Source of the DNA: Variovorax sp. PAMC26660
GTDB taxonomy: Bacteria; Pseudomonadota; Gammaproteobacteria; Burkholderiales; Burkholderiaceae_C
Length of the DNA stretch: 64,000 bases
Direction: 5' to 3'
NCBI RefSeq assembly: GCF_014302995.1
Contig: NZ_CP060295.1
Coordinates: forward strand, 3,339,501 to 3,403,500
Numbering within the stretch: the stretch's first letter is position 1; each line of letters starts with the position of its first letter. The notes beneath the pieces are model-generated. The model searched no databases. It had not been told where the DNA came from and saw nothing but the letters and a program-made list of their open reading frames with translations. This document shows, in pieces, positions 28,553-37,179 of this stretch. The position numbers were made by a program, and so were the translations under genes.

Positions 28553-30597
28553 CGCGAGGGCTGCGGGGGCGGCTGCTGCCGCTGGGCCCTTGTCAGCGCC
28601 GGATCCATGAAGGTGGCGAGCTTGCGGACGTATTCCGAACGCAGGTGGCCCGCGTCCTTGTAGATCGGGGTTCCGTCGGCATCCGCGCGGGTGCACTGGT
28701 CTTTCTTGCACAGCGTAGGGATCGGATCAATGACGGTGGCGCCGGCCCGAATCGCGATCTGGCGCATTCGCTCGTGCAGCGCCTTCTGCTCGGGTGGCCA
28801 GGGGGCCGTGGGCGACATGCGCCCCACGCTCATGTCGCCAAGACGCCCGCCCTTGACCAGCTTCTCGGGGCCGAAGTCGTTGCCGATCGGGTTGTCCAGC
28901 ACCAGGTAGACCTGCTTGTGCTTGGCAAGGTTCGCCATCACGACCTCGAGCATGCGCAGCGACAGTTCCACGCCCACGCCATCTTTCAGGGGGTACTTGG
29001 TCTTTCCGTCGAAGTAGTAGTAGCTGTCCTCCACGCCATCGTCAGGGTCGGATTTCGGGGGGTGGGCAAAGTAGCAGTTCCAGCAGGCACCGAAGACCAC
29101 GGCATCGACCTTGTCGCTGACGGCGATCCGCATGGCGCCTTCGCGGCGTTCGGCACAGAGGTTGGGCTTCTCGTCATACACGTTGGGAATCGGCGGGCAG
29201 CCACCCCAGGTTGCGAAGGACAGCGCGTCGAGTGTGTCGGGTGCGAGCTTGGCCAGTTCCACGGCACGCGGACCGTATTGCTCGATATGGCTGTCGCCGA
29301 AAAGCAGCACCCTGCGCTGGCCGTGTCCGATCTGGAACAGCCCCTCGCCGCCGACCTCGACCGGGTTCAGGCCGTCGGGGTAGCTCCAATCTCTCGATGC
29401 CGCGGTGATCTTGTTGAAGTAGGGGTCGCTGTGCCGGCCCACGTAGTACCGGCTGGCCGCGAGCAGGCCGAGCAGCACGAAGCCGACCATCACTGCCACG
29501 AGCGCCGATGTCACCGCCGGGTTCTCGCTTCGGCGCGTGCGGCGCTCCACGAAGCGGTAGGTCAGCCACGCGAGCAGAAAGGACGCGAGCAGTGCCAGCA
29601 GGCGAATGCCCTCGGAAGGCGCTTGCCCTGCCAGGATGCGGGCGTAGGCCAGCAGGGGCCAGTGCCAGAGGTACAGCGGATAGCTGATCAGGCCGACCCA
29701 CACCATCGGCCGGGAGGCGAGCACGGTGCGGTTCAGTACACCGGTCGGACCCGCCGCAATGCAGAAGAAGGCTCCCAGCGTCGGCAGGAGCGCCCACCAC
29801 CCCGGAAAAGCCTTGCCGCCGCGGATGAGGCACAGGCCCAGCACGATCAGCGTCAGCCCCGCGACCGACTGTGCATGTCGGCGCCAGTCGGGTATCGGCG
29901 GCGGCCGGTGCAGTCGCATGTACGCGAGCATGCCGCCGATCATCAGCTCCCAGAAGCGCGACAGCGGTGAATAGAACGCGGCCGTGCGGTGGGCGTGGAT
30001 GGTCGTGACGTTGACCAGGAACGCCGCCGCCGCCACCGCGCCCAGCACAGCGAGCACGCGCCATTTGCGCTTCCAGGCCAGGCCCAGCAGCAGCGGCCAG
30101 AAGATGTAGAACTGCTCCTCGATCGCCAGCGACCACAGGTGCAGCAGCGGCTTGGTCTCGGCCGCGTTGTCAAAGTAGCCGGCCTCGCTCCAGAATGCGA
30201 AGTTCGAGACAAATCCCGCGCCCGCCGCCACGTGCTTGCCGAGCTGCTCCCATTCGTGCGGCAGCAGGGTATACCAGCCGAAGGCGAAGCTCGCCAGCAG
30301 CACCAACGCCAGCGCCGGAAAGATCCGTTTCACGCGCCGGGCGTAGAACTCGCGGTAGCTGAAGCCCTCGCCTTCGAAGCTGCCCAGGATGATCGTCGTG
30401 ATCAGAAAGCCCGAGATGACGAAGAAGATGTCGACGCCGATGAAGCCGCCCGGCATCCATTCCGGGAATGCGTGATACCCGAGGACCGACAGCACCGCCA
30501 CGGCGCGCAGGCCGTCGATGTCCGGGCGGTATTTTGGGTGGAGAAGGTGGGCAGGCTCTTGCGGGAGCGTCGGGCTGCTCGTTGTTGTTGTCGTCAT
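28549..30597 (-). CDS. OafA/YrhL-type acyltransferase with C-terminal SGNH domain
   Basis: 682 residues from the ATG at 30597, which overlaps the stop of the gene upstream. Residues ~20-360 are an acyltransferase-3 membrane domain with R-P-D-I-D-G-L-R-A-V-A and G-V-D-I-F-F-V-I-S-G-F-L near residues 22-65 and ten or so spans. Residues ~400-680 are a periplasmic SGNH domain, with G-D-S-H near residue 425 and the D-A-G-H pair near 650. This fused form O-acylates lipopolysaccharide or other surface glycans. It is the second membrane O-acylation system in the locus after the MBOAT enzyme. Confidence 0.92.
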   Translation of the reverse strand: MTTTTTSSPTLPQEPAHLLHPKYRPDIDGLRAVAVLSVLGYHAFPEWMPGGFIGVDIFFVISGFLITTIILGSFEGEGFSYREFYARRVKRIFPALALVLLASFAFGWYTLLPHEWEQLGKHVAAGAGFVSNFAFWSEAGYFDNAAETKPLLHLWSLAIEEQFYIFWPLLLGLAWKRKWRVLAVLGAVAAAAFLVNVTTIHAHRTAAFYSPLSRFWELMIGGMLAYMRLHRPPPIPDWRRHAQSVAGLTLIVLGLCLIRGGKAFPGWWALLPTLGAFFCIAAGPTGVLNRTVLASRPMVWVGLISYPLYLWHWPLLAYARILAGQAPSEGIRLLALLASFLLAWLTYRFVERRTRRSENPAVTSALVAVMVGFVLLGLLAASRYYVGRHSDPYFNKITAASRDWSYPDGLNPVEVGGEGLFQIGHGQRRVLLFGDSHIEQYGPRAVELAKLAPDTLDALSFATWGGCPPIPNVYDEKPNLCAERREGAMRIAVSDKVDAVVFGACWNCYFAHPPKSDPDDGVEDSYYYFDGKTKYPLKDGVGVELSLRMLEVVMANLAKHKQVYLVLDNPIGNDFGPEKLVKGGRLGDMSVGRMSPTAPWPPEQKALHERMRQIAIRAGATVIDPIPTLCKKDQCTRADADGTPIYKDAGHLRSEYVRKLATFMDPALTRAQRQQPPPQPSR

Positions 30598-31340
30598 CGT
30601 CGTTGGAGCCAGTAACGCCAGAACGATGCCGACAGCCACACCTTCAGCAGGCTGGTCACATGCCAGTACAGATATTTCTTGCTGCGATGGCTCTCGCGCT
30701 GCGCATCATGCCGGGCGACCAGGTCTTCACCCACCTGCAGCTTCCAGCCCGCGAGCCGGGTGCGGGCGCAGATGTCGAAGTCTTCCCCATACATGAAGAA
30801 GCGTTCGTCGAAGCCGCCGATCTGGCGGTAGGCCTCGCTGCGGAACAGCATGAACAACCCCGGAATCCACGCCGGCACCTTGGGCTGCGCATAGCCGGGC
30901 TTCTTGCGGCCGACGATCTCGAAAGGGGTGAGCAGCGCCCGGTGCGGCTCCGGCGCGTTCTTGCCGGGCTCCAGGATGCGTGGCGTCAGCAGCCCTGCAT
31001 CCGGTGCGGCCTGGGCAAGCAGCGGCGACAGCACGTCGCTGTCGAAGCGGATGTCCGGGTTCAGCACAAGGAACCACGGGGAGCCGCAGCGCTCGAAAGC
31101 CTGGTTGTGATTGGCGCCGAAGCCCTTGGGGCTCGCGTTCGCGATCCGCTCGACCTCGAAGCCCCAGGTCCGGCCCGCGAGCACATCGGGCTCGGGGATG
31201 TTCAATGTGAGCACGACTTTGGCGATCGCGGCATGGCTGTGGCGGTCCAACTGCTCGAGCAGTGGCTGCACCAGAGCAAGCTGGCCGTGGCTCACGATTG
31301 AAATGGTGATGAGGGGGCGGGGGGAGGGGGGCGTGGGCAT
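30594..31340 (-). CDS. GT2 glycosyltransferase (rhamnosyltransferase-like, single domain)
   Basis: 248 residues. I-T-I-S-I-V-S-H-G-Q near residue 11, G-F-G-A-N-H-N-Q-A-F near 73, the metal site L-N-P-D-I-R-F near 93 and M-Y-G-E-D-F-D-I-C-A-R near 185 give the pattern of WbbL-like GT2 enzymes. The protein is short but ends in a basic helical tail (L-Q-R-R). It is coupled to the downstream acyltransferase by ATGA. Only 45 bases separate its start from the divergent sugar-phosphate transferase gene, so the two share a very compact promoter region. Confidence 0.88.
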   Translation of the reverse strand: MPTPPSPRPLITISIVSHGQLALVQPLLEQLDRHSHAAIAKVVLTLNIPEPDVLAGRTWGFEVERIANASPKGFGANHNQAFERCGSPWFLVLNPDIRFDSDVLSPLLAQAAPDAGLLTPRILEPGKNAPEPHRALLTPFEIVGRKKPGYAQPKVPAWIPGLFMLFRSEAYRQIGGFDERFFMYGEDFDICARTRLAGWKLQVGEDLVARHDAQRESHRSKKYLYWHVTSLLKVWLSASFWRYWLQRR

Positions 31341-31385
31341 GGTCTAATTTCGCTCGGGAATTCTAGGGTTCCCGAACCCCCATAC

Positions 31386-32483
31386 ATGATTGCTCTGATC
31401 GTCATCAGTTTCTTCGTCGCCGCCTTCGCGGTTCAGCTGTTCATGCGCCGCGCGCGCAGGCATGCGCGACGCTATGGCGCTGACATGCCCCAACGCTTCC
31501 ACAAGGGCCATGTGCCGCGCCTGGGCGGTGCGGGCATCATGCTGGGCATGGGCGCAGCGTGGCTGGCGGCCGGCATCACGGGGACCGACCCGTTCAACGT
31601 GTCGTGGCCGGTCAAGACCTCGATGCTCACCTTGCTGTGCATTGCGCCGGCGGTGCTGGGCGGCATCCTTGAAGACGTGACGCAGCGCGTCAAGGTGCGC
31701 TACCGGCTCGGCCTGACCATCGGTTCGGCGTTGCTGGTGTGCTGGCTGCTGGGGCTGGGCGTTGCGCGCACCGGCTTCGAGACGGTCGACGGCTGGCTGA
31801 CCCTGCTGCCGTACGCCACCGTGCTGTTCGCGGCGCTCGCCATCGGTGGCCTGCCGCATGCCTTCAACATCATCGACGGCTACAACGGCCTTGCCGGCAC
31901 GGTGGCCGTGCTGGTCTGCCTGGCCATCTCGCACGTGGCGCTGCAGGTGGGCGACCGGCAACTGGCGGCCATGGTGATCTGCCTGGTGGGCGCCACCTTC
32001 GGCTTTCTGGTCTGGAACTATCCGCGCGGCAAGATCTTTGCCGGCGACGGCGGCGCCTACGTCTGGGGCATGGTGATCGCCGTGGCCTGCGTGACGCTGG
32101 TGCAGCGGCACCGCGTGGTCTCGCCGTGGTTCCCGATGCTGCTGCTGATCTATCCGGTGTGGGAGACGCTGTTCTCCATCTACCGCAAGCTGGCGCGCGG
32201 CCAGTCGCCCGGCACGGCCGATGCGCTGCATTTCCACCAACTGATCTTTCGCCGTATCGTGCGCGTGGCCTTCGCGGACGACGAGGCGCGCCAACTGCTC
32301 GCCCGCAACAACCGCACATCGCCCTATCTCTGGATGTTTGCCGCCTTGTCGGTGGTGCCGGCCGTGCTGTTCTGGAACAACACCCTTGTGCTGATGTTCT
32401 TCTGCCTGCTGTTCGTCACGACCTATGTGGGGGCCTACCTCATGATCGTCCGCTTCAAGGTGCCGCGCTGGCTGCGACCTTGA
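31386..32483 (+). CDS. WecA/MraY-type undecaprenyl-phosphate sugar-1-phosphate transferase
   Basis: 365 residues with about ten to eleven spans. Family motifs are P-R-L-G-G-A-G (~42), H-A-F-N-I-I-D-G-Y-N-G-L near residue 158 (the D-x-x-N metal site) and F-A-G-D-G-G-A-Y near 218, with H-F-H-Q near 280 as the HIHH-like loop. It should transfer a HexNAc-1-phosphate (or similar) from UDP to undecaprenyl phosphate and so prime the glycan exported by Wzm/Wzt. It is the only polyprenyl-phosphate initiating transferase in the window. The exact sugar cannot be read from sequence. Confidence 0.9.
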   Translation: MIALIVISFFVAAFAVQLFMRRARRHARRYGADMPQRFHKGHVPRLGGAGIMLGMGAAWLAAGITGTDPFNVSWPVKTSMLTLLCIAPAVLGGILEDVTQRVKVRYRLGLTIGSALLVCWLLGLGVARTGFETVDGWLTLLPYATVLFAALAIGGLPHAFNIIDGYNGLAGTVAVLVCLAISHVALQVGDRQLAAMVICLVGATFGFLVWNYPRGKIFAGDGGAYVWGMVIAVACVTLVQRHRVVSPWFPMLLLIYPVWETLFSIYRKLARGQSPGTADALHFHQLIFRRIVRVAFADDEARQLLARNNRTSPYLWMFAALSVVPAVLFWNNTLVLMFFCLLFVTTYVGAYLMIVRFKVPRWLRP

Positions 32484-32536
32484 GAGAGTTTCTGTTGTTC
32501 GTTCCCATCGTCCACCGCTTTGGAGCCTGACCGCCC

Positions 32537-33430
32537 ATGACCGACCCCGTCCTCAACATTCCCCCGCGCGACAAGGCCGAGATCCTGGCCCAGGCGCTGC
32601 CGTACATCCGCAAGTTCCACGGCAAGACCATCGTCATCAAGTACGGCGGCAACGCCATGACCGACCCGGCCCTGCAGGCCGACTTCGCCGAAGACGTGGT
32701 GCTGCTCAAGCTGGTCGGCATGAACCCGGTGGTGGTGCACGGCGGCGGCCCGCAGATCGAGGCGGCGCTCAACAAGCTCGGCAAGAAGGGCAGCTTCATC
32801 CAGGGCATGCGCGTGACCGACGCCGAGACCATGGAAGTCGTCGAATGGGTGCTGGCCGGCGAGGTGCAGCAGGACATCGTGGGTCTGATCAACCAGGCCG
32901 GCGGCAAGGCCGTGGGCCTGACAGGGCGTGACGGCGGCCTGATCCGCGCGCAAAAGCTCAAGCTGGCTGATCGCAACGACCCCAGCGTGCAGCACGACGT
33001 GGGCCAGGTCGGCGACATCGTTTCCATCGACCCCAGCGTGGTCAAAGCGCTGCAGGACGACGCTTTCATTCCCGTGGTCAGCCCGATCGGCTTCGGCGAG
33101 GACAACGAAAGCTACAACATCAACGCCGACGTCGTCGCGGGCAAGCTCGCCATCGTGCTCAAGGCCGAGAAGCTCATGCTGTTGACCAACACGCCCGGCG
33201 TGCTCGACAAGAACGGCAACCTGCTCACCAACCTGAGCGCGCGCGAAATCGACGACCTGTTCGCCGACGGCACGATCTCGGGCGGCATGCTGCCCAAGAT
33301 CGAGGGCGCACTCGATGCCGCCAAGAGCGGCGTCAACGCGGTACACATCATCGACGGCCGGGTGCCGCACGCGATGCTGCTCGAGATCCTGACGGACCAG
33401 GCTTACGGCACGATGATCCGCGCCCGCTGA
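32537..33430 (+). CDS. argB: Acetylglutamate kinase
   Basis: 297 residues, the normal length for ArgB. Features: V-I-K-Y-G-G-N-A-M near residue 33 for phosphate binding, V-V-V-H-G-G-G-P-Q near 64 for substrate binding, N-I-N-A-D near 194, and the nucleotide loop L-T-N-T-P-G-V near 215 with G-G-M-L-P-K near 253. It phosphorylates N-acetylglutamate in arginine biosynthesis. The gene stands alone here rather than in an arg operon and is followed by slmA, an arrangement I recall from other Comamonadaceae. Confidence 0.97.
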   Translation: MTDPVLNIPPRDKAEILAQALPYIRKFHGKTIVIKYGGNAMTDPALQADFAEDVVLLKLVGMNPVVVHGGGPQIEAALNKLGKKGSFIQGMRVTDAETMEVVEWVLAGEVQQDIVGLINQAGGKAVGLTGRDGGLIRAQKLKLADRNDPSVQHDVGQVGDIVSIDPSVVKALQDDAFIPVVSPIGFGEDNESYNINADVVAGKLAIVLKAEKLMLLTNTPGVLDKNGNLLTNLSAREIDDLFADGTISGGMLPKIEGALDAAKSGVNAVHIIDGRVPHAMLLEILTDQAYGTMIRAR

Positions 33431-33495
33431 GCCGCGAGGCGCGTGCTTACTGCGCTGTGCGAGAATCAATTGATTACATCTTTGCACGCGCTCCC

Positions 33496-34143
33496 ATGCA
33501 GAACGAAGAGACAGCGGCTCCCGGCGTAGACACCCAGGCGGAAACGCCCAGCACTCCGACGCGCAAGCGTCCGAAGCCGGGCGAGCGGCGCGTGCAGATC
33601 CTGCAGGCGCTGGCCGCCATGCTGGAGCAACCCGGCGCCGAACGGGTCACCACCGCCGCCCTGGCCGCACGGCTCGAGGTGAGCGAGGCCGCGCTCTATC
33701 GCCACTTCGCCAGCAAGGCCCAGATGTTCGAGGGCCTGATCGATTTCATCGAGCAGAGCGTCTTCACACTGGTCAACCAGATCCTCGAGCGCGAAGGTGC
33801 CACCGGCGCCCAGCAGGCGGCCAAGATCCTCACTTTGCTGGTCCAGTTCGCCGAGCGCAACCCGGGCATGACGCGCGTCATGGTCGGCGATGCGCTCGTG
33901 TATGAAAACGAACGTCTGCAGCAGCGCATGAACCAGTTCTTCGACAAGATCGAATCCACGCTGCGCCAGGTGCTGCGCGGGGCCGCCGCTGCCGATGGCT
34001 CGGCCACCCCATCCGTCGATGCACAGGTGCGTGCCGCGGCGCTCACGGCCTTCGTGGTCGGGCAGCTCCAGCGCTTCGCGCGCTCGGGTTTCCGCCGCGC
34101 GCCGTCCGAGCATCTGGACGCCACGATCGCATTGATCGTTTGA
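33496..34143 (+). CDS. slmA: TetR-family nucleoid occlusion factor SlmA
   Basis: 215 residues from the ATG at 33496; an upstream GTG at 33457 is less likely. A basic linker (T-R-K-R-P-K-P-G-E-R-R) leads into a TetR helix-turn-helix with V-T-T-A-A-L-A-A-R-L-E-V-S-E-A-A-L-Y-R-H (~52-71) and F-A-S-K-A-Q-M-F-E-G-L-I-D-F-I-E after it. These are characteristic of SlmA, which binds chromosomal sites and blocks FtsZ assembly over the nucleoid. Position after argB supports this. A general TetR regulator is the alternative. Confidence 0.8.
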   Translation: MQNEETAAPGVDTQAETPSTPTRKRPKPGERRVQILQALAAMLEQPGAERVTTAALAARLEVSEAALYRHFASKAQMFEGLIDFIEQSVFTLVNQILEREGATGAQQAAKILTLLVQFAERNPGMTRVMVGDALVYENERLQQRMNQFFDKIESTLRQVLRGAAAADGSATPSVDAQVRAAALTAFVVGQLQRFARSGFRRAPSEHLDATIALIV

Positions 34144-34150
34144 TTCGCCC

Positions 34151-34165
34151 CTATCGGGGCGATAG
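34151..34165. promoter_or_regulatory. OxyR-like half-site pair upstream of the catalase gene
   Basis: CTAT, seven bases, then ATAG (34151-34165) exactly matches the central part of the OxyR consensus (ATAG-N7-CTAT-N7-ATAG-N7-CTAT). The outer quarter-sites match poorly. It lies about 75 bases ahead of the catalase start and ~30 bases before a TTGACA at 34195-34200 that may be a -35. A perfect 15-base palindrome (34176-34190) follows. OxyR control of catalases is well established; this site is a prediction. Confidence 0.4.
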
Positions 34166-34239
34166 GTCAATCTGATGCAGCAACGCTGCATTCATTGACA
34201 GAATGCATGGGCACCGACAACTCCCACGAGGAAATGCCC

Positions 34240-35763
34240 ATGACCGATACCCGCAAGCTCACCACCGAAAGCGGCGCGCCCGTTGAAAACAACCAGCAGT
34301 CGCAGACTGCCGGTGTCAACGGCCCCGTGCTGATGCAGGACCACAACCTCATCGAGAAACTCGCGCGCTTCGACCGCGAGCGCATCCCGGAACGCGTGGT
34401 GCACGCCCGTGGTTCGGGCGCCTTCGGCACCTTCGAGCTCACGGCGGACGTGTCCAAATGGACCAAGGCCAAGTTCCTGGGCCAGGTCGGCAAGAAGACC
34501 GAAGTGCTGGCCCGTTTCTCGACCGTGGCGCTCGAACTCGGCTCGGCCGACACCGTGCGCGACCCGCGCGGCTTCGCGCTCAAGTTCTATACCGAGGACG
34601 GCAACTACGACCTCGTCGGCAACAACACGCCGATCTTCTTCATCCGCGACCCGCTGAAGTTTCCCGATTTCATCCATTCGCAAAAGCGCGACCCCTACAG
34701 CCACGTGCAGGAGCCCAACAACGCCTGGGACTTCTTCTCGCACTCGCCCGAAGCCACGCACCAGTTCACCTGGCTGTTCGGCGACCGCGGCATTCCGAAG
34801 AGCTACCGCCACATGGACGGCTTCGGCTCGCACACCTTCCAGTGGGTCAATGCCAAGGGCGAGGCCTTCTGGGTCAAGTACCACTTCAAGACCAACCAGG
34901 GCATCGAGACCTTCGTTGCTGAAGAAGCGCAACGCGTGGGCGGCGAGAACCCGAACCACCATCACCTGGACCTGCTGCATTCCATCGAGCGCGGTGAGTT
35001 TCCGTCGTGGAAGGTGCAGGTGCAGGTCATGCCGGTGGCCGACGCGCAGACCTACCGCTTCAACCCCTTCGACCTGACGAAGGTGTGGTCGCACAAGGAC
35101 TATCCGAAGACCGACATCGGCATCCTCACGCTCAACCGCAACCCCGACAACTACTTCGCCGAGATCGAGCAGGCCGCGTTCAACCCGGCCAACTTCGTGC
35201 CCGGCATCGGCCCGTCGCCCGACAAGATGCTGCAGGGGCGCCTGTTCAGCTATGGCGACACGCAGCGCTACCGCCTGGGCATCAACCACACGCAACTGCC
35301 GGTGAACCGCCCGCACGCCACCACCGCGCAGAACTACGGGCGAGACGGTGCCATGCGCGGCGACAGCAACGGCGGCCGCGGCCCGAACTACGAGCCCAAC
35401 AGCTTCAGCGATGCGCCCAAGCAGACCAACGAGCCGTTGTACGCACCGCTTGAAATCCACGGCTGGACTGGCAGCCACCAATGGCAAAAGCACCCCGAGG
35501 ACACCGACTTCGTGCAGGCCGGCGACCTGTATCGCCTGATGGACGAAGCCGCGAAAGAGCGCCTGGTGCAAAGCATCGCGGGTGGGCTCGGTGCGGTCAC
35601 GCGGCAGGACATCATCGACCGCTCGGTGAGTTATTTCCGCCAGGCCGATGCCGACTACGGCGCGCGGCTCGACAAGGCCATCAAGGCCGTGCAGGCCAAG
35701 ATCAAGGGTGACGACGTGAGCGTTCAGGTCGGCAAGCCGGCTCACAAGAGCAGCGAAAGCTGA
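34240..35763 (+). CDS. Monofunctional haem catalase
   Basis: 507 residues, in the range of small-subunit (clade 3) catalases. The catalytic His is in R-V-V-H-A-R-G-S-G-A near residue 60, the Asn in Y-D-L-V-G-N-N-T-P near 133, and the haem-ligand Tyr in R-L-F-S-Y-G-D-T-Q-R-Y near 345. It dismutates hydrogen peroxide in the cytoplasm. I chose the ATG at 34240 because GAGGAA at 34228-34233 is properly spaced for it; several upstream ATG/TTG codons (34195, 34207, 34234) are in frame but poorly placed. A strong terminator follows 20 bases after the stop. Confidence 0.97.
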   Translation: MTDTRKLTTESGAPVENNQQSQTAGVNGPVLMQDHNLIEKLARFDRERIPERVVHARGSGAFGTFELTADVSKWTKAKFLGQVGKKTEVLARFSTVALELGSADTVRDPRGFALKFYTEDGNYDLVGNNTPIFFIRDPLKFPDFIHSQKRDPYSHVQEPNNAWDFFSHSPEATHQFTWLFGDRGIPKSYRHMDGFGSHTFQWVNAKGEAFWVKYHFKTNQGIETFVAEEAQRVGGENPNHHHLDLLHSIERGEFPSWKVQVQVMPVADAQTYRFNPFDLTKVWSHKDYPKTDIGILTLNRNPDNYFAEIEQAAFNPANFVPGIGPSPDKMLQGRLFSYGDTQRYRLGINHTQLPVNRPHATTAQNYGRDGAMRGDSNGGRGPNYEPNSFSDAPKQTNEPLYAPLEIHGWTGSHQWQKHPEDTDFVQAGDLYRLMDEAAKERLVQSIAGGLGAVTRQDIIDRSVSYFRQADADYGARLDKAIKAVQAKIKGDDVSVQVGKPAHKSSES

Positions 35764-35784
35764 TTCGCTTTCTTCGGATCCGGG

Positions 35785-35820
35785 AAAGCCGCTGGTCCTT
35801 GTGGGCCAGCGGCTTTTTTT
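35785..35820 (+). terminator. Rho-independent terminator after the catalase gene
   Basis: An 11-base perfect stem (AAAGCCGCTGG at 35785-35795 with its complement at 35806-35816) and a 10-base loop are followed by an unbroken run of T residues to 35820. It starts 22 bases after the catalase stop. Confidence 0.92.
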
Positions 35821-35839
35821 GTGCTCTTGTCCGGGGCTT

Positions 35840-36081
35840 GTGCGAATGACACCAGGTGCTCCCCTCCGCGAATGTCCCCCGCTTCGCTCCTCCTTTATTT
35901 CGCTGCGGGGAGCACCTGGCGTCATTCGCACATGGACGCACTGTTGGTGTATCGCCGATCAACCAGTGCTCTGAGCGCTCACGTCGATACGGGGCTCTTT
36001 TTAGCTAAATAAAGGAGGAGCGAAGCGGGGGACATTCGCGAAAAAGAACACCGTGTCGGCGTGAGCGACGCCCTGAACAGC
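35840..36081 (+). repeat. 241-bp double-hairpin repeat, copy A
   Basis: This gap between the convergent catalase and Ldh2 genes is filled by an element made of two long hairpins. Hairpin 1 has 24-base arms at 35841-35864 and 35907-35930 (23 of 24 pair). Hairpin 2 has 26-base arms at 35977-36002 and 36041-36066 (22 of 26). Each encloses the same 37-base core (35867-35903; inverted at 36004-36040, 36 of 37 identical). A near-identical copy in the opposite orientation lies at 56785-57026. Short open frames across it are translations of the repeat, not genes. Confidence 0.9.
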
Positions 36082-36114
36082 AGCGTTCAGAACGTAAAAC
36101 GCGACGGGAAAAAA

Positions 36115-37176
36115 TCAGCCAGTGACCGCCACGCCCACCTTGGCTCCAGCCGCGACGATCTCCCCCCACGTCGCATCGTCGACCCAGATGCCGTCACGCT
36201 GACGCGCGGCGCGTGCCTTGCGCTCGGGCTCGCCGGCAATCTGCACTTCGTCGAAGCCCTGTCCCTTGGGGCTCTGGCGCAGCCAGTCGATGAAGGCATG
36301 CGCCTCGCTGTCGAAGGTGGATTGCGTGCCCAGTCGTGCGGGATCGATCAGCACCGTCAGCATGCCGTTGAGGATCGTGCGCGAAGTGTCGGCCGGCCGG
36401 TGCCAGGTGCCGCCACCGGTGAGTGCGCCGCCGAGCAGCTCGCACACCACCGCCATGCCGTATCCCTTGTGCTCGCCGAACGTCATGAGCGCGCCGAAGA
36501 GGCCGTTGCCCTGCGGCACCACGACCACACCAGGGTCGTTGGTGGGTACGCCTTGCGCGTCGATCAGGTAGCCATCGGGCACGCTTTCGCCCTTGTTGTG
36601 GGCCACGCGCATCTTGCCTTGTGCCACGCGGCTGGTGGCGTAGTCGAGCACGAAGGGCTCGGCGCCTGCCAGCGGTATGCCGATGCAGCAGGGGTTGGTG
36701 CCGAAGCGCCCGTCGCCACCGCCCCAGGGCGCCACCACCGGCCGCGACAGCACGTTGACGAAGTGCATCGACACCAGTCCCTGCGCGGTCGCCATTTCGG
36801 CGAAGTGCCCGATGCGTCCCAGGTGGTGCGCATTCGCGAGCGTGAAGATGCAGCTGCCGTGCTGCTTCGCCCGCGCGATCCCGAGTTCCATCGCCTGCGC
36901 GCCGACGACCTGCCCGTAGCCGTGCTGGCCATCGAGGCCCATCATCGTGCCGATGTCGAGGTTGACCCGCACGCCGGTGTTCGGCTTCAGCCCGCCCTCG
37001 GCCACCGCATCGATATAGCGCGGCAGCATGCCCACGCCGTGCGAGTCATGGCCGCTCAGGTTGGCCAGCACCAGGTTGGCCGCCACCTGCTGTGCTTCGG
37101 CGGGCTGGCTGCCCGCGGCTTCGAGGACGCGGGCGACGGTGGCTTGCAGGCCGTCGGCCGGCAGTGTGTGGGGCAT
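36115..37176 (-). CDS. Ldh2/malate-lactate dehydrogenase family oxidoreductase
   Basis: 353 residues. The family signature G-H-D-S-H-G-V lies near residue 42, with the catalytic His inside it. A-N-A-H-H-L-G-R-I-G-H near 115, N-P-C-C-I-G-I-P near 160 and H-K-G-Y-G-M near 235 form the NAD(P)-binding fold unique to this family. Members oxidise 2-hydroxy acids, ureidoglycolate or sugar acids such as 2,3-diketogulonate. It lies three bases downstream of the lactonase gene and is the last gene of a minus-strand operon behind the GntR regulator, so a sugar-acid intermediate is the likely substrate. Confidence 0.88.
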   Translation of the reverse strand: MPHTLPADGLQATVARVLEAAGSQPAEAQQVAANLVLANLSGHDSHGVGMLPRYIDAVAEGGLKPNTGVRVNLDIGTMMGLDGQHGYGQVVGAQAMELGIARAKQHGSCIFTLANAHHLGRIGHFAEMATAQGLVSMHFVNVLSRPVVAPWGGGDGRFGTNPCCIGIPLAGAEPFVLDYATSRVAQGKMRVAHNKGESVPDGYLIDAQGVPTNDPGVVVVPQGNGLFGALMTFGEHKGYGMAVVCELLGGALTGGGTWHRPADTSRTILNGMLTVLIDPARLGTQSTFDSEAHAFIDWLRQSPKGQGFDEVQIAGEPERKARAARQRDGIWVDDATWGEIVAAGAKVGVAVTG

Positions 37177-37179
37177 GAA

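Noticed and set aside
28162..29970. Plus-strand open frame opposite the OafA/SGNH acyltransferase gene
   Set aside because: The minus strand encodes complete acyltransferase-3 and SGNH motifs; this frame also runs through the preceding GT2 gene in another phase.
35821..36012. Short open frames over repeat copy A (and similar ones at 56854-57087 over copy B)
   Set aside because: Their similarity to each other comes from the repeated DNA; neither has a ribosome binding site or codon pattern of a gene.
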